Shown here in pieces: positions 31,371 through 44,570 of a DNA stretch of 64,000 nucleotides. Each line of letters begins with the position of its first letter. Position 1 is the stretch's first letter. This DNA comes from Lentinula raphanica (lineage: Eukaryota > Basidiomycota > Agaricomycetes > Agaricales > Omphalotaceae), in contig JANVFP010000010.1 of the NCBI GenBank assembly GCA_027919835.1, forward strand, positions 930,001 through 994,000, written 5' to 3'. Under the pieces are notes generated by a model. It searched no databases and was not told where the DNA came from. It worked only from the letters and a program-made list of their open reading frames with translations. Position numbers and translations under genes: made by a program.

Positions 31371-34093
31371 TCAAGTCTTCGCGGATAATCTTGACGATCG
31401 TCTCAATGGAGTGCTCGACGCTGTAGAAGACGAACCGATGACGCTTCCGCCAGTCGTAGTTCTCTTCCTTGAGCGCCTTGTGCGTGCGGATCCACGTTTT
31501 GGAGTTGAATTGACCTCAGTAACAGGTTCGTGTTCTGAGCGATCGGTCGCCGTCGTTTGGCCAGTGATTGTCGTTCCAGCAGCCGCATTCGTAGCATTCT
31601 GCATATGTTCGTTAGTATTATATCGTTGAGACTCGACAGCATAATGCTCCTGACATCAGTATTGTCCTCCCATCCCATAACCTGACCTCTCGCCTCTCCT
31701 CCCTTTCGAGCAGGGACTTCTCCTTCAGTACCACCAACGTGTCCATCAGGTTCCCATCCTCCAATTTGGCCTACCACGTTTCGTTCTGGAGCTTGGTTTG
31801 CACTACTTTGATCTTGTTCGCCCTCTCCCCATCCCCTGATTAGGCCACTACTAGCAGGCACATTTTTCGTACTCATACCGTGTTCCAAAGACGCTAGGTC
31901 TTCCTCAATTGCGGCGGAAATTATCGCAGTTCGTCGGCGAGCTGACCGTTTTTGCTTTGCCTTAGTAGGTGCCTAGAGAAAGAAAGAGTCAACTAGAATG
32001 TCTGATACGAAGATAAATTTGTTTACAGCGGACCCGGACGATACACCGATGGATGCAGAGTTGGATGAGAACATTTGCGCTTCATCAGAGTCGTGCGTTT
32101 GAGCATCAGTGTTAGACGCTTTAGATGCTCGAGTTGTTCTGAGTTTGGGTTTTGGTCTTGATTTGACTGTCACTTGTGCTGGTTGTGAAGGACCTGACGC
32201 AGGGGCGCCTTCTGTTGCAGAAGCATTTGTAGGTCCAGGATTTGTGATCGAAGATGGCATGAGTTGCAAGATTGGAAGATCAGAATCACCCGGGAGAAAA
32301 GTGAGTGTCTGGCTAGTCTTGTGGGGAGCAGTGCTTGAATGAGCGTTGGCGGTAGAACTGATGTAAGATGACGGAGCTTTCTCCACTGAGTGGTCTCCTG
32401 AAGTTGCCCCGGTTGCGGATGTAGACTGTGCACCTGGAGCACTACCTGTGAGCCTTTTGTATCGGGTACGGCACTGTTGCAGAGAGAATTGAGCTTACAT
32501 TTCACAAAAAGGAACAACAAACCTTACCTGATTATGGGTGTGTACCCCACCTAGGATCGTACTGATCTTCTGCCACTTGTTCCCTAAGTCTCCCACTAGA
32601 CGAACCAATTCTTCGTCTTTGTCTTTTGTCCACTCTGACTTGGTGGCATCCGCCGTTTCCTCTTCACCCACATCTTCTGCATAGTCATCGTTACCGTCAT
32701 CCACTTTCGCTTTGGCCTTCCCTTTAGCCTTCAATTTGCCTTTGTTTCTCATTCCTTCGACATACCTCTCTCTACACATCTCATTCGTTCGCCCAGGCAT
32801 GTGCCTCGCTACGTCGGGCCAGTTGGTTGTTCCAAGCACACTGACGATGACATTCAATCGTTCATCTTCGTCGTCACTCCAAGGAGACTTATTCAATGAT
32901 GGGTCAAGAGAGCGGTGGTATCGCATCAGGCACTGGTTAGAAGTCACATTGGGAGAGACGTGGAGAGCCACTGAGGAGAACTCAGTAAAACCACTCTTGA
33001 AAATGGATACGAACTTACCAAGAGGCCAGTTCTCAGTCCCGTATACTTCTACAGCTTCCGACAGCCTTTTATCAGCATCTGAATCCCATGCATGTTGAGG
33101 TAACTTGAACCCGTGGCGCATACAATCCATTGGTGTACGGTTCGTCTTTATGATATTCAGCATACACCCACAAATTGATTCAACAAAGACATACACCCAA
33201 TTCCTGAGCAACATCGACCCAGTCTAGTGCATGTTCCTCATTCTTCTCCGAGACGATCTCGTTCAACCTCCTTAATTCGTCTGGACTCCATTCATCATGG
33301 CATATTCCAGGGCGGTAATAGCCAAGCCATTTGGTTCTACATTCGTGGTCGCTGCGAGCAAAGGTAGATACATCTGAAACCTCAGCAAGGTATAAGTCTT
33401 ATCAAGAAGACGATAGTATGTCGATAGACACCTTTTCAGCGATAGTCCTCCAATTCAAGTTGCTAGCATCGGCTGCGAGATCTATAGCATCAATATTACT
33501 GCAGCATAGCCAGATTAGCATTGTCCAAAATGCAGATATACTCAAACGCACCGTCCTTGACCTTCAAAAGCTTTGAGTCGTCGAAATTCCGCTGTGACGG
33601 CCTCTGTAAGAGTTTCTAACTCTTTTGGTTTCACTGTACGCCAATTGATCAGACAATCTGTCTTTGAGTAGTTGAGAATCACGCACTGGCATGAGTGATG
33701 GTAGCATTGAAGTACCTAGAGCGTTTGATGGCCTCGTTGTAGAAGGGTGAAACCTAAGAAAGAATCAGAAGGGTAATGGAAAGAGGAGAACAGAAATACT
33801 TGCAGGATTCAAGAGTTCCTGTTCTGGGATGGGACCAACGGGACGCGATGCTCCTTGGATTTCAATATCGCGTGGCTGGTCGTCTTCGAGGTCACCGACA
33901 TCTGCTGCTGCCTGCAAATAGATAATCTGTTGATACTGTATATGAGTGTGACAAAACTCACCAAGAGTTTATCAATTTCCTGGAGCTCTGCAGTCAAACG
34001 CTGACTATATTTTTCGAGAGCATATTGATGCTTTGTGTTGGATTGAACAGCTGTGAAAATCTGTTGACGAGTGGTCAAGACCGGGGCGAACAT
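31371..34093 (-). CDS. Multi-Myb-repeat DNA-binding protein, SNAPC4 (SNAP190)-like
   Basis: Candidate subunit of the snRNA-activating complex, or a related Myb regulator. Starts MFAPVLTTRQQIFTAVQSN. An N-terminal helical region is followed by at least four Myb/SANT units: NLNWRTIAEKV...CRTKWLGYYRPG, DEWSPDELRRLNEIV...PMDCMRHGF, HAWDSDADKRLSEAVEVYG...CLMRYHRSLDP, and SPWSDDEDERLNVIVSVLG...CRERYVEGM. A fifth is SEWTKDKDEELVRLVGDLG. The Trp spacing is canonical. Between units lie Lys/Ala (KLKAKGKAKAK) and acidic linkers. The C-terminal third is Ser/Thr/Pro-rich and ends with RGSARTRRSRKRTT and RSSRLSAKT. Several introns of about 50-90 bp. The start is 107 bp from the divergent SND2 start, so the two share a promoter. 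A run of four or more repeats is why I prefer SNAPC4 over ordinary two-repeat Myb factors. Confidence 0.72.
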
Positions 34094-34200
34094 CCAGTTG
34101 CCGCGAAGTCCGAGAGAGTTCTAAGTAGTTCGAGAGGAAAAAGGCCGACGTTGGGCGCTAAACTTCTTTTTCCTTTACCACGTAACCCCGCAGAGTTGAA
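34094..34200. promoter_or_regulatory. Shared divergent promoter, Myb gene / SND2
   Basis: Only 107 bp separate the two ATGs. No TATA box is evident. Confidence 0.5.
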
Positions 34201-34936
34201 ATGGCCAACGCCTCTGCAAAGCGCATAGGTACGTCTCCATCTGCTTCCTACACTCAAAGCATCATCTCAAATGCTATCAGCAAGTCAAAACGAGGCTACG
34301 GTGAAAAACCTTCGCCTCGGTCTTTTCATTCCAACATTACTCTCTTTCATTTTGCGCTTTCTCTTCCGGCGTGATTCCCTTCCACCGTCCAAAGGATCTT
34401 TGGCTTTATACTTGGGCACCTTCTTTCCAGCTTTCTTTCTGTCGAGGTACCTCACTCAGATTGGCACCACTAGACGTGACCCAACAACAGGCACACTCAT
34501 CTCGTATGGAGAGGATTTAAATCAATCGGGATTGATTGAATGGGCTTTCGATGTGTTGTACATCACTTGTGTGTTGTTCTCTGATTATCCAGCTATCGAA
34601 GATGCTGAACTTCCTTTCTACCAGGGGCATGTCAAATCGGCAGTGGCGCTTTCGGTGAATGGTTTTGGTGGTTGTACACCGTGGTTCGTGTTGTACAGGC
34701 TATGTACTTTCTTCCTTCAATTAACTCAGATGTCGATTTCGTAGATTCCCCTCTATGCTATATACAAACTCTGGGTTTCCGTCATATCACCATTTGTTCT
34801 GGGTCGAAGCTCCTCTCAGACTGACAGCAGTCCTCAATCTAACACAGAAGAGAATGGTACCAGCAAACGACAAGAGAAGCTTCGAAAAAGGAGCGAACGT
34901 GGGGACCCAAGGGTCCGTGTGCAGCCTAGAAAGTAA
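34201..34936 (+). CDS. SND2: SND2/TMEM208 ER membrane protein
   Basis: Component of the SRP-independent (SND) route that targets membrane proteins to the ER (DUF788 family). Starts MANASAKRIA; after one intron comes SQNEATVKNLRLGLFIPTLL, the diagnostic N-terminus. Three hydrophobic segments are visible: LGLFIPTLLSFILRFLF, LALYLGTFFPAFFLS and GEWFWWLYTVVRVVQ, then IPLYAIYKLWVSVISPFVLG. The C-terminus is polar and basic (KRQEKLRKRSERGDPR) and stops at 34934-34936, as usual in fungal members. The last intron needs a GC-AG reading (CAG|GCTATG near 34699) to keep IPLYAIYKLW in frame. Confidence 0.88.
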
Positions 34937-35046
34937 CAGATTTACAACTAGCGTTGTACACCACAATCCATTCCTATCGTCATACTGTACATAAACATTC
35001 AGGGTGTCAGTTAAGTGTGAGTTATCGAAGTTCATCCTTGCAGTGC

Positions 35047-36818
35047 TCATGCCAAGTTGGCGAAGCCTACTTGTGTGTTCCCAACGTCGAAGCCTGGCAA
35101 AATACGTTCAATGAGATGAAACAAGGTTCAAAGGGCAATACGCACTCGTATACACGTTTTGCAGGAAAACGTCTCCCGTCACCCAGAAATCTGGTATTCG
35201 TACACGGGTTAGAATTTGCTCCAAGGTTCGGAAAATAATGTACACTTACTGCCCAAGTCAGAAGCACTTATTCCTCCGACACAGTCATTTGATCCAGCAG
35301 ATACTAGACCAAGATTGAAAGTGTCTGGTGACAGTGTGAATGCAGTTCCTCCAAAGGTCATACTGACTGCAGGAATTGCGTCGCATGGAACTGGAAATCG
35401 TGCTGAGTGTACAAAGAACCGCTTGACTAGGTCTTGATCCTCACCAGTGAAAAACCCTGCTCCTACCGTATTGGATGCATCTGCAGACCCCGGGATTGCA
35501 GCATAGAATGCGGCTACATTGTCCGGGTCACCGACAATCAGCGTCGTCCCAGTATCAATAATCGCGCTCAAGTCTGACACTGCCGCTTCTCCATTGACAT
35601 TAACTGACTGAAGATCGATTTGCCAGAAGCCCTAGTATACAAGAAGCAAGAAAGTTGAGTAGGTCATGGGCCAAACCGTACTATGTTTCAAGGAAAATTT
35701 CTCACCACTTCCGTTACGGGGTTATTGGTGAAATCACCTTCAAACAAAGCAGTGTCCACACCCCCCAAGAATAACTCAGACCCGCTCGTGGCTAATTTTA
35801 CACCGAATTGCGAAGCTGTAACGGCTCCTTGTGCAATGAGCGTTTGAAAGACGGGGTTGGCTTGGAATACCGATATTTCGGGGAAGGCCATCCCCATGAG
35901 ACCGTCCGGCGGAAATTCATCGATTTCAAATCCTGGAGAGTATTGTGTTGCTGCTCCAACGGTTTGGGAAGTCGCCTGTGAGTGATATTTTACATTATTC
36001 ATGGACGGATGGATACAATTTAGTCGTATGGGAGAAAAAGACTGACTGTAAGTCCGGCCACGGTAACAGTGTCTTCGAAAATGTCAGCGTTCACGGTCGA
36101 ACCATCTCCGAATGCAAGAGATGCTTGTTGATTCTGGTTCACGGCGGTCGAGCTGGCCGCTGTGTTGAAGATGGTATGTCCCTCGCAGGTTGTTCCACAG
36201 TTCTGTCCAGGCAGAAACAGGTCGCTGCTGCCTAAAATCCTCCATTGATTACTGAGAATCAACATTTGGTGAACAGGAAGAGCATACCGGTATCGAAGTC
36301 CACTGCATGTCAATATTCATATAAAGAACAATGAAGATCAGTAGAAATTTTGTATATGTGCTGATCTCAAACTTGATTGACCACTTACCAGTGAAATCAA
36401 CAGCGGGGGTTCCGACTGAGATACCTCCTTGCCATAGGGCGCCGTCCTCGTCATCGGTCAACGGATCAGCGCCTGTCGCACGTTTTCGACTGCTCGCTAA
36501 TTTTGCTAGATCTTGAGTATCACTGGGATGAGCACGACCAGTGTTTTTCTGAAAGGCCGAGAAGCCCCGGGCCAATTTACTTCAAAAACGATATGGATAT
36601 CAGGTATCGCGAACGAACTAACCTATGACTTACCTCTTGGCTCGCGCTAGCTCATTCTGAAGAGCAGAAGCAGAGACAACGCCCTGATCGTTCGTTAATT
36701 TAGAGGAAGCACGCTTGGTGAGTGGTATCTTTGCGACTGGAGGAACGGATGCCGGTGTCCCAACAACGTAACCACAAAACGGTAGAATAGCTACCAACGC
36801 AAAGGCCAATGATCGCAT
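35047..36818 (-). CDS. Secreted pepsin-like aspartic protease (family A1)
   Basis: Extracellular acid endopeptidase. The signal peptide is MRSLAFALVAILPFCGYVVG, followed by a propeptide with KRASSKLTNDQGV and a basic cleavage zone (SSRKRATGADPL). The mature enzyme has both catalytic motifs: DTGSSDLFLPG, whose DTG codons are split by an intron (about 36238-36288 on the plus strand), and IIDTGTTLIVG. Flap region is near ASLAFGDGSTVNADIF. The second lobe includes DGLMGMAFPEISVF and SELFLGGVD. The end is assembled over two introns as FWVTGDVFLQNVYTS then FDVGNTQVGFANLA, stopping at 35047; without the last intron the reading frame would end early at VSSH. Cysteines CGTTCEG and the CDAIP / DCVGG pair suggest the two usual disulfides. 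Typical of white-rot or litter-decay secretomes. Confidence 0.88.
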
Positions 36819-36837
36819 AACGAAGTCCTATTTAAGT

Positions 36838-37675
36838 ACTGGTTGGAAGATGAGATGGAGTTTGAGGTTAGGGAAGAGGAACTTGAAGCGAACGAGCTAA
36901 AGAAAGGACCTTTTTATAAACATTCACGAATCAGTCACTCTGTCTAGCAACTTGTTGCATATCATTCGTTGAGCCCAATCAAGAGCCGCTGTTGGTGGCA
37001 ATCATGAAGCTCGAAGGCTGACTAGAAGTCCTCGATTAGGAGGCCCGATTGAAATGATAGGACACACATTCCCAGATGGAGTCGTTATGGTGGGGAACAT
37101 TCAAAGAAGCGTTACTATACCATTGTTTATGGAGATCATGATTCTCAAGGTACGACTGCGCAGGAAGATTAGCGGGGACCCAGCATCTGGTTTTCAGTGA
37201 TGCAACTCGAGTTCGAAGGCAAGGTCGAAGAGGTAGATGTGAACACTGGAACGGTGATATTTGTTGAGCAACTACAATCATCTGTTAATGTTCGGAATGA
37301 ATCAGTATCGACCGAGTAAATGATCTACTTACTAGCTCGGACAGGCGACTCGGAAACAAAGCGAGACCGGTAGAGACCGTGCTGCTGTGTCCAACACGTA
37401 CATATGATCCATCGATCCCGGAAGGACGGTGGTGTATAAGTAGCGATGCATAGATGTGTTGCATGATCATGACGAGATGGTCGTTCTGGTGTCCAATCAA
37501 GCTGTCAGTATGATAGGAAACGGATGAATAAAGGCGAAGTCAAAGTGGTGGATAGCATACAATAACAATAGCTGTTACAGATTAGAAGCAAAACAACAGT
37601 CCCTAATAAGCATAGCAAAGCAAGAAAGATAGCAATAGAAATGGATACATCGTACAAAAAAGAGTTGTAAATTTC
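36838..37675. other. Intergenic, protease promoter side and unassigned DNA
   Basis: 36838-36920 is the protease upstream region. Short ORFs at 37036-37281 and 37285-37500 (minus) have no family features. I see no RNA gene. Confidence 0.4.
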
Positions 37676-40160
37676 CTACCAATCCCCTCGGAAGAAATGC
37701 CACCATTTGCGTTTCTTTTTTGGTTTCCCTGTTTCTTCAATTATCATCGGGTATGCACCCGGATACTCGGTGCGTGAGGGTAAAGAAGATCTTCGAAGAC
37801 GGCGAGAACCGGATCGTTTCTGCACTGGCAACGGCTCTGGCTGAGGATACCTAACGAGGGGTTATTAGCTACAGCGTCGGGAAAGCAATTACCACAAAAC
37901 CAAGCAGCAACATACTCATCCACATGCACGACATAATCTTCTTCCCTTCTTAGCGCCGCCATCGCGAGTGCTATCTCACCCTGGAGCATCAATCGCATAT
38001 TATTGGGTACATTGATCTTTCGTCTCCACATAGCCACACTGTTGCCGCTTTTCGATGGTAAGAACACGAACACGATAGTTTGTGCGGCAGGATCGTAGAA
38101 TGCCGCGGATTCCTGCATGATCTTATCTCTCGTCTCCTGCAGTTGGTCGAATGTAAGCCAGTCAAACGCGGGCTCGTTCTTACCGCCGGGTATCTGATAG
38201 TCGGCATTTGCGATCAATGCTCCGCGTTCTCGACTTTGTAGAAATCTATGAAGCTAAGTGATCACAATATCAGGAATCAGGATGGTAGACTAGCAAAGAA
38301 ACTGATATAGATGAAGCTTACACCATAGGTACCTAAGCTGTACGATACAGTTGTGATCCATGTCATCAGTGACTCGACACGTTCGTCCTTGTTTGAAGGA
38401 AACGACCAATGAATCCGGTCTTTAGCTTTCCGTGCTCGACCAAAGAGTGCATGGTGTGCAAATTGCAAAGCCACTCCTTGTGAATCGTGAAACTGCACAT
38501 TGGTGTATTCGTTGATTTTATTACGAGGTAGGCCAGTGTTCAGAGAGGTTGTAGTACCACTGGAAGCATATGCCAGAGTCTTGGAGGGCATAGTATACGT
38601 CGTGTCCTTCGGCTTTTCCGATGCCCATAGGTTAGCGATAGATCTGGGTGGTTCTGAACCTTTGAAACTCGAAGCGAAACTCAATGACTCGGTACCCCAG
38701 GCGCCTCCGCCTGCCTTTGGATTAAAGTGTACTCTCCGGTCATCTTCTTCGTACGACTCTTCGTCTTCTTCAGGTATTGGACCCCAGCCGCTGACTGTAG
38801 TCCATTTACCAGTGTCATTCTCCAAGCCGCCCGAACTCCTGCCCCAGTTACCGCCTGGACTCTTTCCCCAATCGCCGCCGTCTTTGTCCCAACCAACCGA
38901 ACCTTTCCCCCAGTTACCGGCATCTTTATCTAAGCCAACGGAAGCTTTTCCCCAGCCTCCTGTATCTGCGCTCCAGGGATCTGCATTTTGTCCCCAACCA
39001 GCTGTGTTTTGACCTGGCGGAGCCGCATCTTTCCCTCGATTGCTGGTCTCATTCCCCCAAGCTGCCGACTGCCGATTGTCCCACCCACCCGTACTCGCGG
39101 CACCCCAACCAGCAAATCCGGAAGCCCAGGGATCGCGAGTTTCCGACTGAGAACGTTGGTGCTTAGGTGGTTCCTTCTGCGATTTATGGTCGTTCTTGCT
39201 CAAGGAAGCCCAGGGGGAAGCAGCGGCGGCAGCAGCGAAAGCGCCAACGGTCTGTTTGGGCTGAGGTACAGATTTCTGGTAGTAAGGATTGAGAGCAGGC
39301 TGCTGCTGCTTTAGTTTCTGTTGTTGTTGTGCGGCGGCCAAATACCCATTCTGAGAGGACGGTTGATTGAGCAGCGAGCTCAGGATCTGGGATTGTTGTT
39401 GGTTAGACAGGGCAGGTCTATTGGTGCTGGCAGCAGGAGCGTTTGCAACTATAGAAGGTGTCTTCGACATTCGTTGAGCTTCCTGGCCCCAAGACTTCCA
39501 GCTAGGTTGTGTTGGACGAGAAGTAGAAGTCGGTTGTGCACCCCAAGCACTGGCATGAGTGGTAGCTCCCCATCCGTCTTCACTTCCTTCTTCCCATTCT
39601 TCGCTGTCGCCGTCCTCATACTCTTCTTGATCGCCTGGACTGCGAGCTCCCCAGTTATGTGCAGCGCCTCCGCCCCATCCAGTGTCATTATCACCGTCCC
39701 ATTCTTTAGCCCAGCCTACCGATTTAGATGCAGTAGATAACTTCTGTTCTTTGGCAATCGCTGTTTTGGGTGGTGGTTGAGGAGAAGGACCTGGATGAAC
39801 ATTTGTCCCTCGGCCTATCGCCGGGGACGCCATTGGCCAGACTGTGGGGCTCGCTCCAGCTCTCGCAGATGGAGGATCTGCTGAGAAACCATGGTGACCT
39901 AATGGTTTTTGACGGTGAGGACGATGCATTGATCAATGAGAGTCGAAGTTGAAGCAGATAGAATAATACACTATGATAGCTGTGTATGTTTAAATTCAAT
40001 GAATAACATTGGAAAACTGACCCATTTCCATCATTCCAGCGCCCTCATCGTGAAATACTTGGGGTTCCTCGTAAGAAGCTTGAGGAGCTATTGGAGGTGC
40101 TTGCGCTGGGACGCTAGCAGTCGTCTCTTGTTTTTGTTTTCCCTTCTTGACTTTAGCCAT
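37676..40160 (-). CDS. GW/WG-repeat protein of unknown function
   Basis: Function not known. Begins MAKVKKGKQKQETTASVPAQ; exon 1 joins across an intron (to about 39905) at MMEMGHHGFSADPPSARAGA. Residues of roughly 100-480 are disordered and rich in Trp-Gly pairs: GWGGGAAHNWGA, DGWGATTHASAWGA, KSWGQE, GFAGWGAASTGGW, TAGWGQNADPWSA, GGWGKASVG, NWGKGSVGW, GDWGKSPGGNWGRS, SGWGPIP, GAWGTES. I count about 20 GW/WG pairs. Poly-Gln and poly-Ala runs are also present. After an acidic patch (EEDEESYEEDD) comes a conserved-looking C-terminal region: RKINEYTNVQFHD-like text (read as KINEYTNVQFHDSQG), IHWSFPSNKDERVESLMTWI, ADYQIPGGKNEPAFDWLTFD and WRRKINVPNNMRLMLQGEIA. The last exon ends KKKRKWWHFFRGDW. 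GW/WG arrays bind Argonaute in other proteins; see findings. Confidence 0.72.
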
Positions 40161-40657
40161 CCAATAGTCTGTAAGCTTGGAAAGCAAGCGTGACTTCCGC
40201 GTTACACCGCGTCGGTCACAGTCTGTCACAAAGTCACATAGAATCACATCAAAATAATATTCACACGAGCACCGCCCTGCAAAGCCCTGCACCGCCAGAC
40301 TCGTCACTCCAGGCTATTCCAGCACTCCAAGGATTCTATCAGTGTACTGAGTCTTTTTCCTTATCTCTCTTCATCATGAGGTATCTCGCGTACTATAGCA
40401 CAGGTTGATACAAGCTGACACACCAAGAGCGCACCGGTCGCTCATCGGCGATCGCGACGAATTCAAGTGTTTGTTTGAGGATCTTTGATTTGCAACCCTT
40501 GTCGCGCATCATTGATTATTTATTCCGTTATAAATAAATAATTATTTCAAACCTGCCTTCGGCCTTTTCAGCTTGCTTTCCTTCCAGCAACGCACTTCCA
40601 CTCGCCAGCAGTATCGTCTGAGACGAAAAGCTCGACTGTGTCTTGCTACCTGCTAGA

Positions 40658-41815
40658 ATGATCTCACTTCGGAGCTGGTACTTCGTCGTCTCTTTTATGC
40701 TCGTTCGTTGCAGATGCCATTCTGCAACGCTGGAGAGCAAAGACGTCAATCCTTACGAGGGGGACTCCCTCTCAACGCTGATGAAGCGTAACGACTTGTA
40801 AGTCCCCAGTGATCACATATGAATATACCAATCCTCTCACCATATCTTATCCAGTACTGGCGTTACTCCGCTGTTCCGTAGATCCTCCATCTCCAATACC
40901 GAGTCAACGATTTTCGCCATCCTCACTGGTGTCATCGCTGGTATTCTGGCACTCCTTGTCTTCTTCGTCTGTGTCTACTCCAGACTCAGACGACATCAAG
41001 ATGTAGACATTGAGAAAGATGCTATCAGCTTAGACACTGACTCCTCGGCAACGCTCAGACCCTCCAGTAGAGCGTCGTACAAAGACTCCACTCGGTCCCC
41101 ATCACACAGGAACAGTCGGGCGTTCCTACAGCTGCGTTTCGCTCGAAGAAAGCTGTGGGCCTCTCTCGCGAAGGAATCACCACATTCACCACAGCATCCT
41201 TACCCTTTCCCTGAACCCGACGATGCCGATGCGACGGGCCCTCAGCGTTACGCGTCGTTGCCGTTTCAAGATGTTCCCCCGCTCTCGAAACCCAAGGCTG
41301 CCGTGGTCCCTAGCGAATCTTTCCTGGCCCATACTCGTCTGAGCCCGACTCACAGAGAGAAGAATATGCCTCTTGCGGCACTTCTTCCCGTCGATGGCGG
41401 TGTCCTTTCTGTCCCTGCATCAGTCGCGGCTGAGAGGGACGATGATGAAGCGTTCAGCCGACGGCAGGCGCAATTCGCTCCTCCGCACGTTGTCGCATCC
41501 CCTGGTGGCACTGGAAACGCGGTCGTTGCCCAGACTATCATCGCCAACAAGCAGAAGCCAAGACAGCCGCATACCCCGTTAGAGTCGACTCCTCGTTCAC
41601 CTTCACGGTCCAGAAAGGGATCATTACTTTCAGGACCGCCTCTGACTGTGGAGAATAACGGTGCACTGCCTTCTCCGACAGAGGAGGAATCGGTGGACAT
41701 CGGCTCTCATTTTGCATCTTTGTACATGTCGTCCGAGGACTTGGAAGAACAGATACTGAAGATGCTGGCAGAACGAGGTATGACAGATACGAAAGTGGTA
41801 ATTCAAAGGGATTAG
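40658..41815 (+). CDS. Single-pass membrane protein of unknown function
   Basis: Two exons. The first (40658 to about 40797) starts MISLRSWYFVVSFMLVRCRC, a likely signal peptide. A short ectodomain follows (ATLESKDVNPYEGDSLSTLM). After the intron comes one transmembrane helix, IFAILTGVIAGILALLVFFV, and a basic stop-transfer YSRLRRHQD. The cytosolic tail of about 270 residues is Ser/Pro-rich with many SPSR, STR and TPRS sites. It ends with a small helical motif SSEDLEEQILKMLAERGMTD. The architecture resembles fungal plasma-membrane sensors or mid2-like proteins, but there is no sequence match I recognise. The stop is at 41813-41815. Confidence 0.7.
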
Positions 41816-42231
41816 TAGTTGTGTAGGAAGTAGCGTCTTCAATGCAAAGTCGATAAAAGTCCTTCGACATCGATGAACGTACAAATTTGCAAGCTACAAT
41901 GTTTGGGCAGTGTCTGGTTTCAGAATTCGATGCTAGCCGTATCAAAGCAGAATATACACCTATTTACACTATCTTCAACTTGGCAAGAGCAGAAAAGTAT
42001 CGCGTATTGATTAATTTCACGCTAGCAGAGGCCATTTTGCCTATCATGAGACTTCATTCCAGTAGAACGTCCAAAATGGTACCCGGAAGGTTACAATCCT
42101 TCTCGACATCGGCATGTAGATGAAATCACTTCGAGCCATTGAGGAAAGATGCATATGTCTTATAGATCGTAGTCTCTGCGATAGATATGATAGACGTTCA
42201 CAAAGAACGCACCATAGGTAGCTGGTACAGC

Positions 42232-43777
<1,546 letters not shown>

Positions 43778-44570
43778 TGTATGTGTATGGTTTAGTGAGA
43801 GTGGGATGTAAGATTTAAAAAATTGTGTTCTGTTCTTCCGCGGCATTTCGGCGTTTCGGGAAGTTTCGGCGTTGTTTTCAGTTCGTCGGTCTTCCAAACC
43901 GATTTCGCTTTCACTAGTGACTATACGGTATGGTCTCTGATTGCCAAACGAGAAACTCAAAGCCTCTAGATCTGGCCTCACTGTTAACATTCACTATCAG
44001 AGCCAACATAAGCTACGTAACAGAATTTCCATTCCGTCGAAAATAGGCCACCATTCTTTGAGACTATGTACACGCGAGCTGCTTTCACAGTCATCTTTTT
44101 TCAAAGGTATTTTGGCCTTGGTCAAAGGAATTGCGCTGTATACTCACAACATATGTTCTTGTTCCCCGTCACAAGCGCTCAGGCATAGGACTGACAACCG
44201 TTTGCTCGAATCGTTTCGCGTATTGATTGAGGGAGTGCAGCAAGTGCCAACTTTGAGGAGGTCTTCCACGAGTTCGTGAAGCTGATACGGTGTAGTATTG
44301 AATGTCTGCGGGATTCTTCATGCGATATCTGGAAGATTAGGGGTGCAGACTGGTTCAGAATTACCCCGGATAGACGCGAAGGTAATTACAGCACAATAGA
44401 CTTACCAAAAAGAGTAGAGAGGGCTCTAAGCCGCACGGGCTATGAAGAACAATGGGAGACGCACTCTGGCACCATGCGAAAAGCATGTGATCGTTGCACA
44501 CTTAAGCAGAGCTCTTCAACGTCCAAGCAGAAATCATTGTTGAAACCACTCCCCCAACCTCCCTCATACC
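43778..44570. other. Intergenic between LYS12 and the FunK1 kinase
   Basis: Divergent promoter region. An ORF at 44276-44653 has one CDRC motif but no other family feature and overlaps the kinase start, so I do not call it. Confidence 0.4.
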
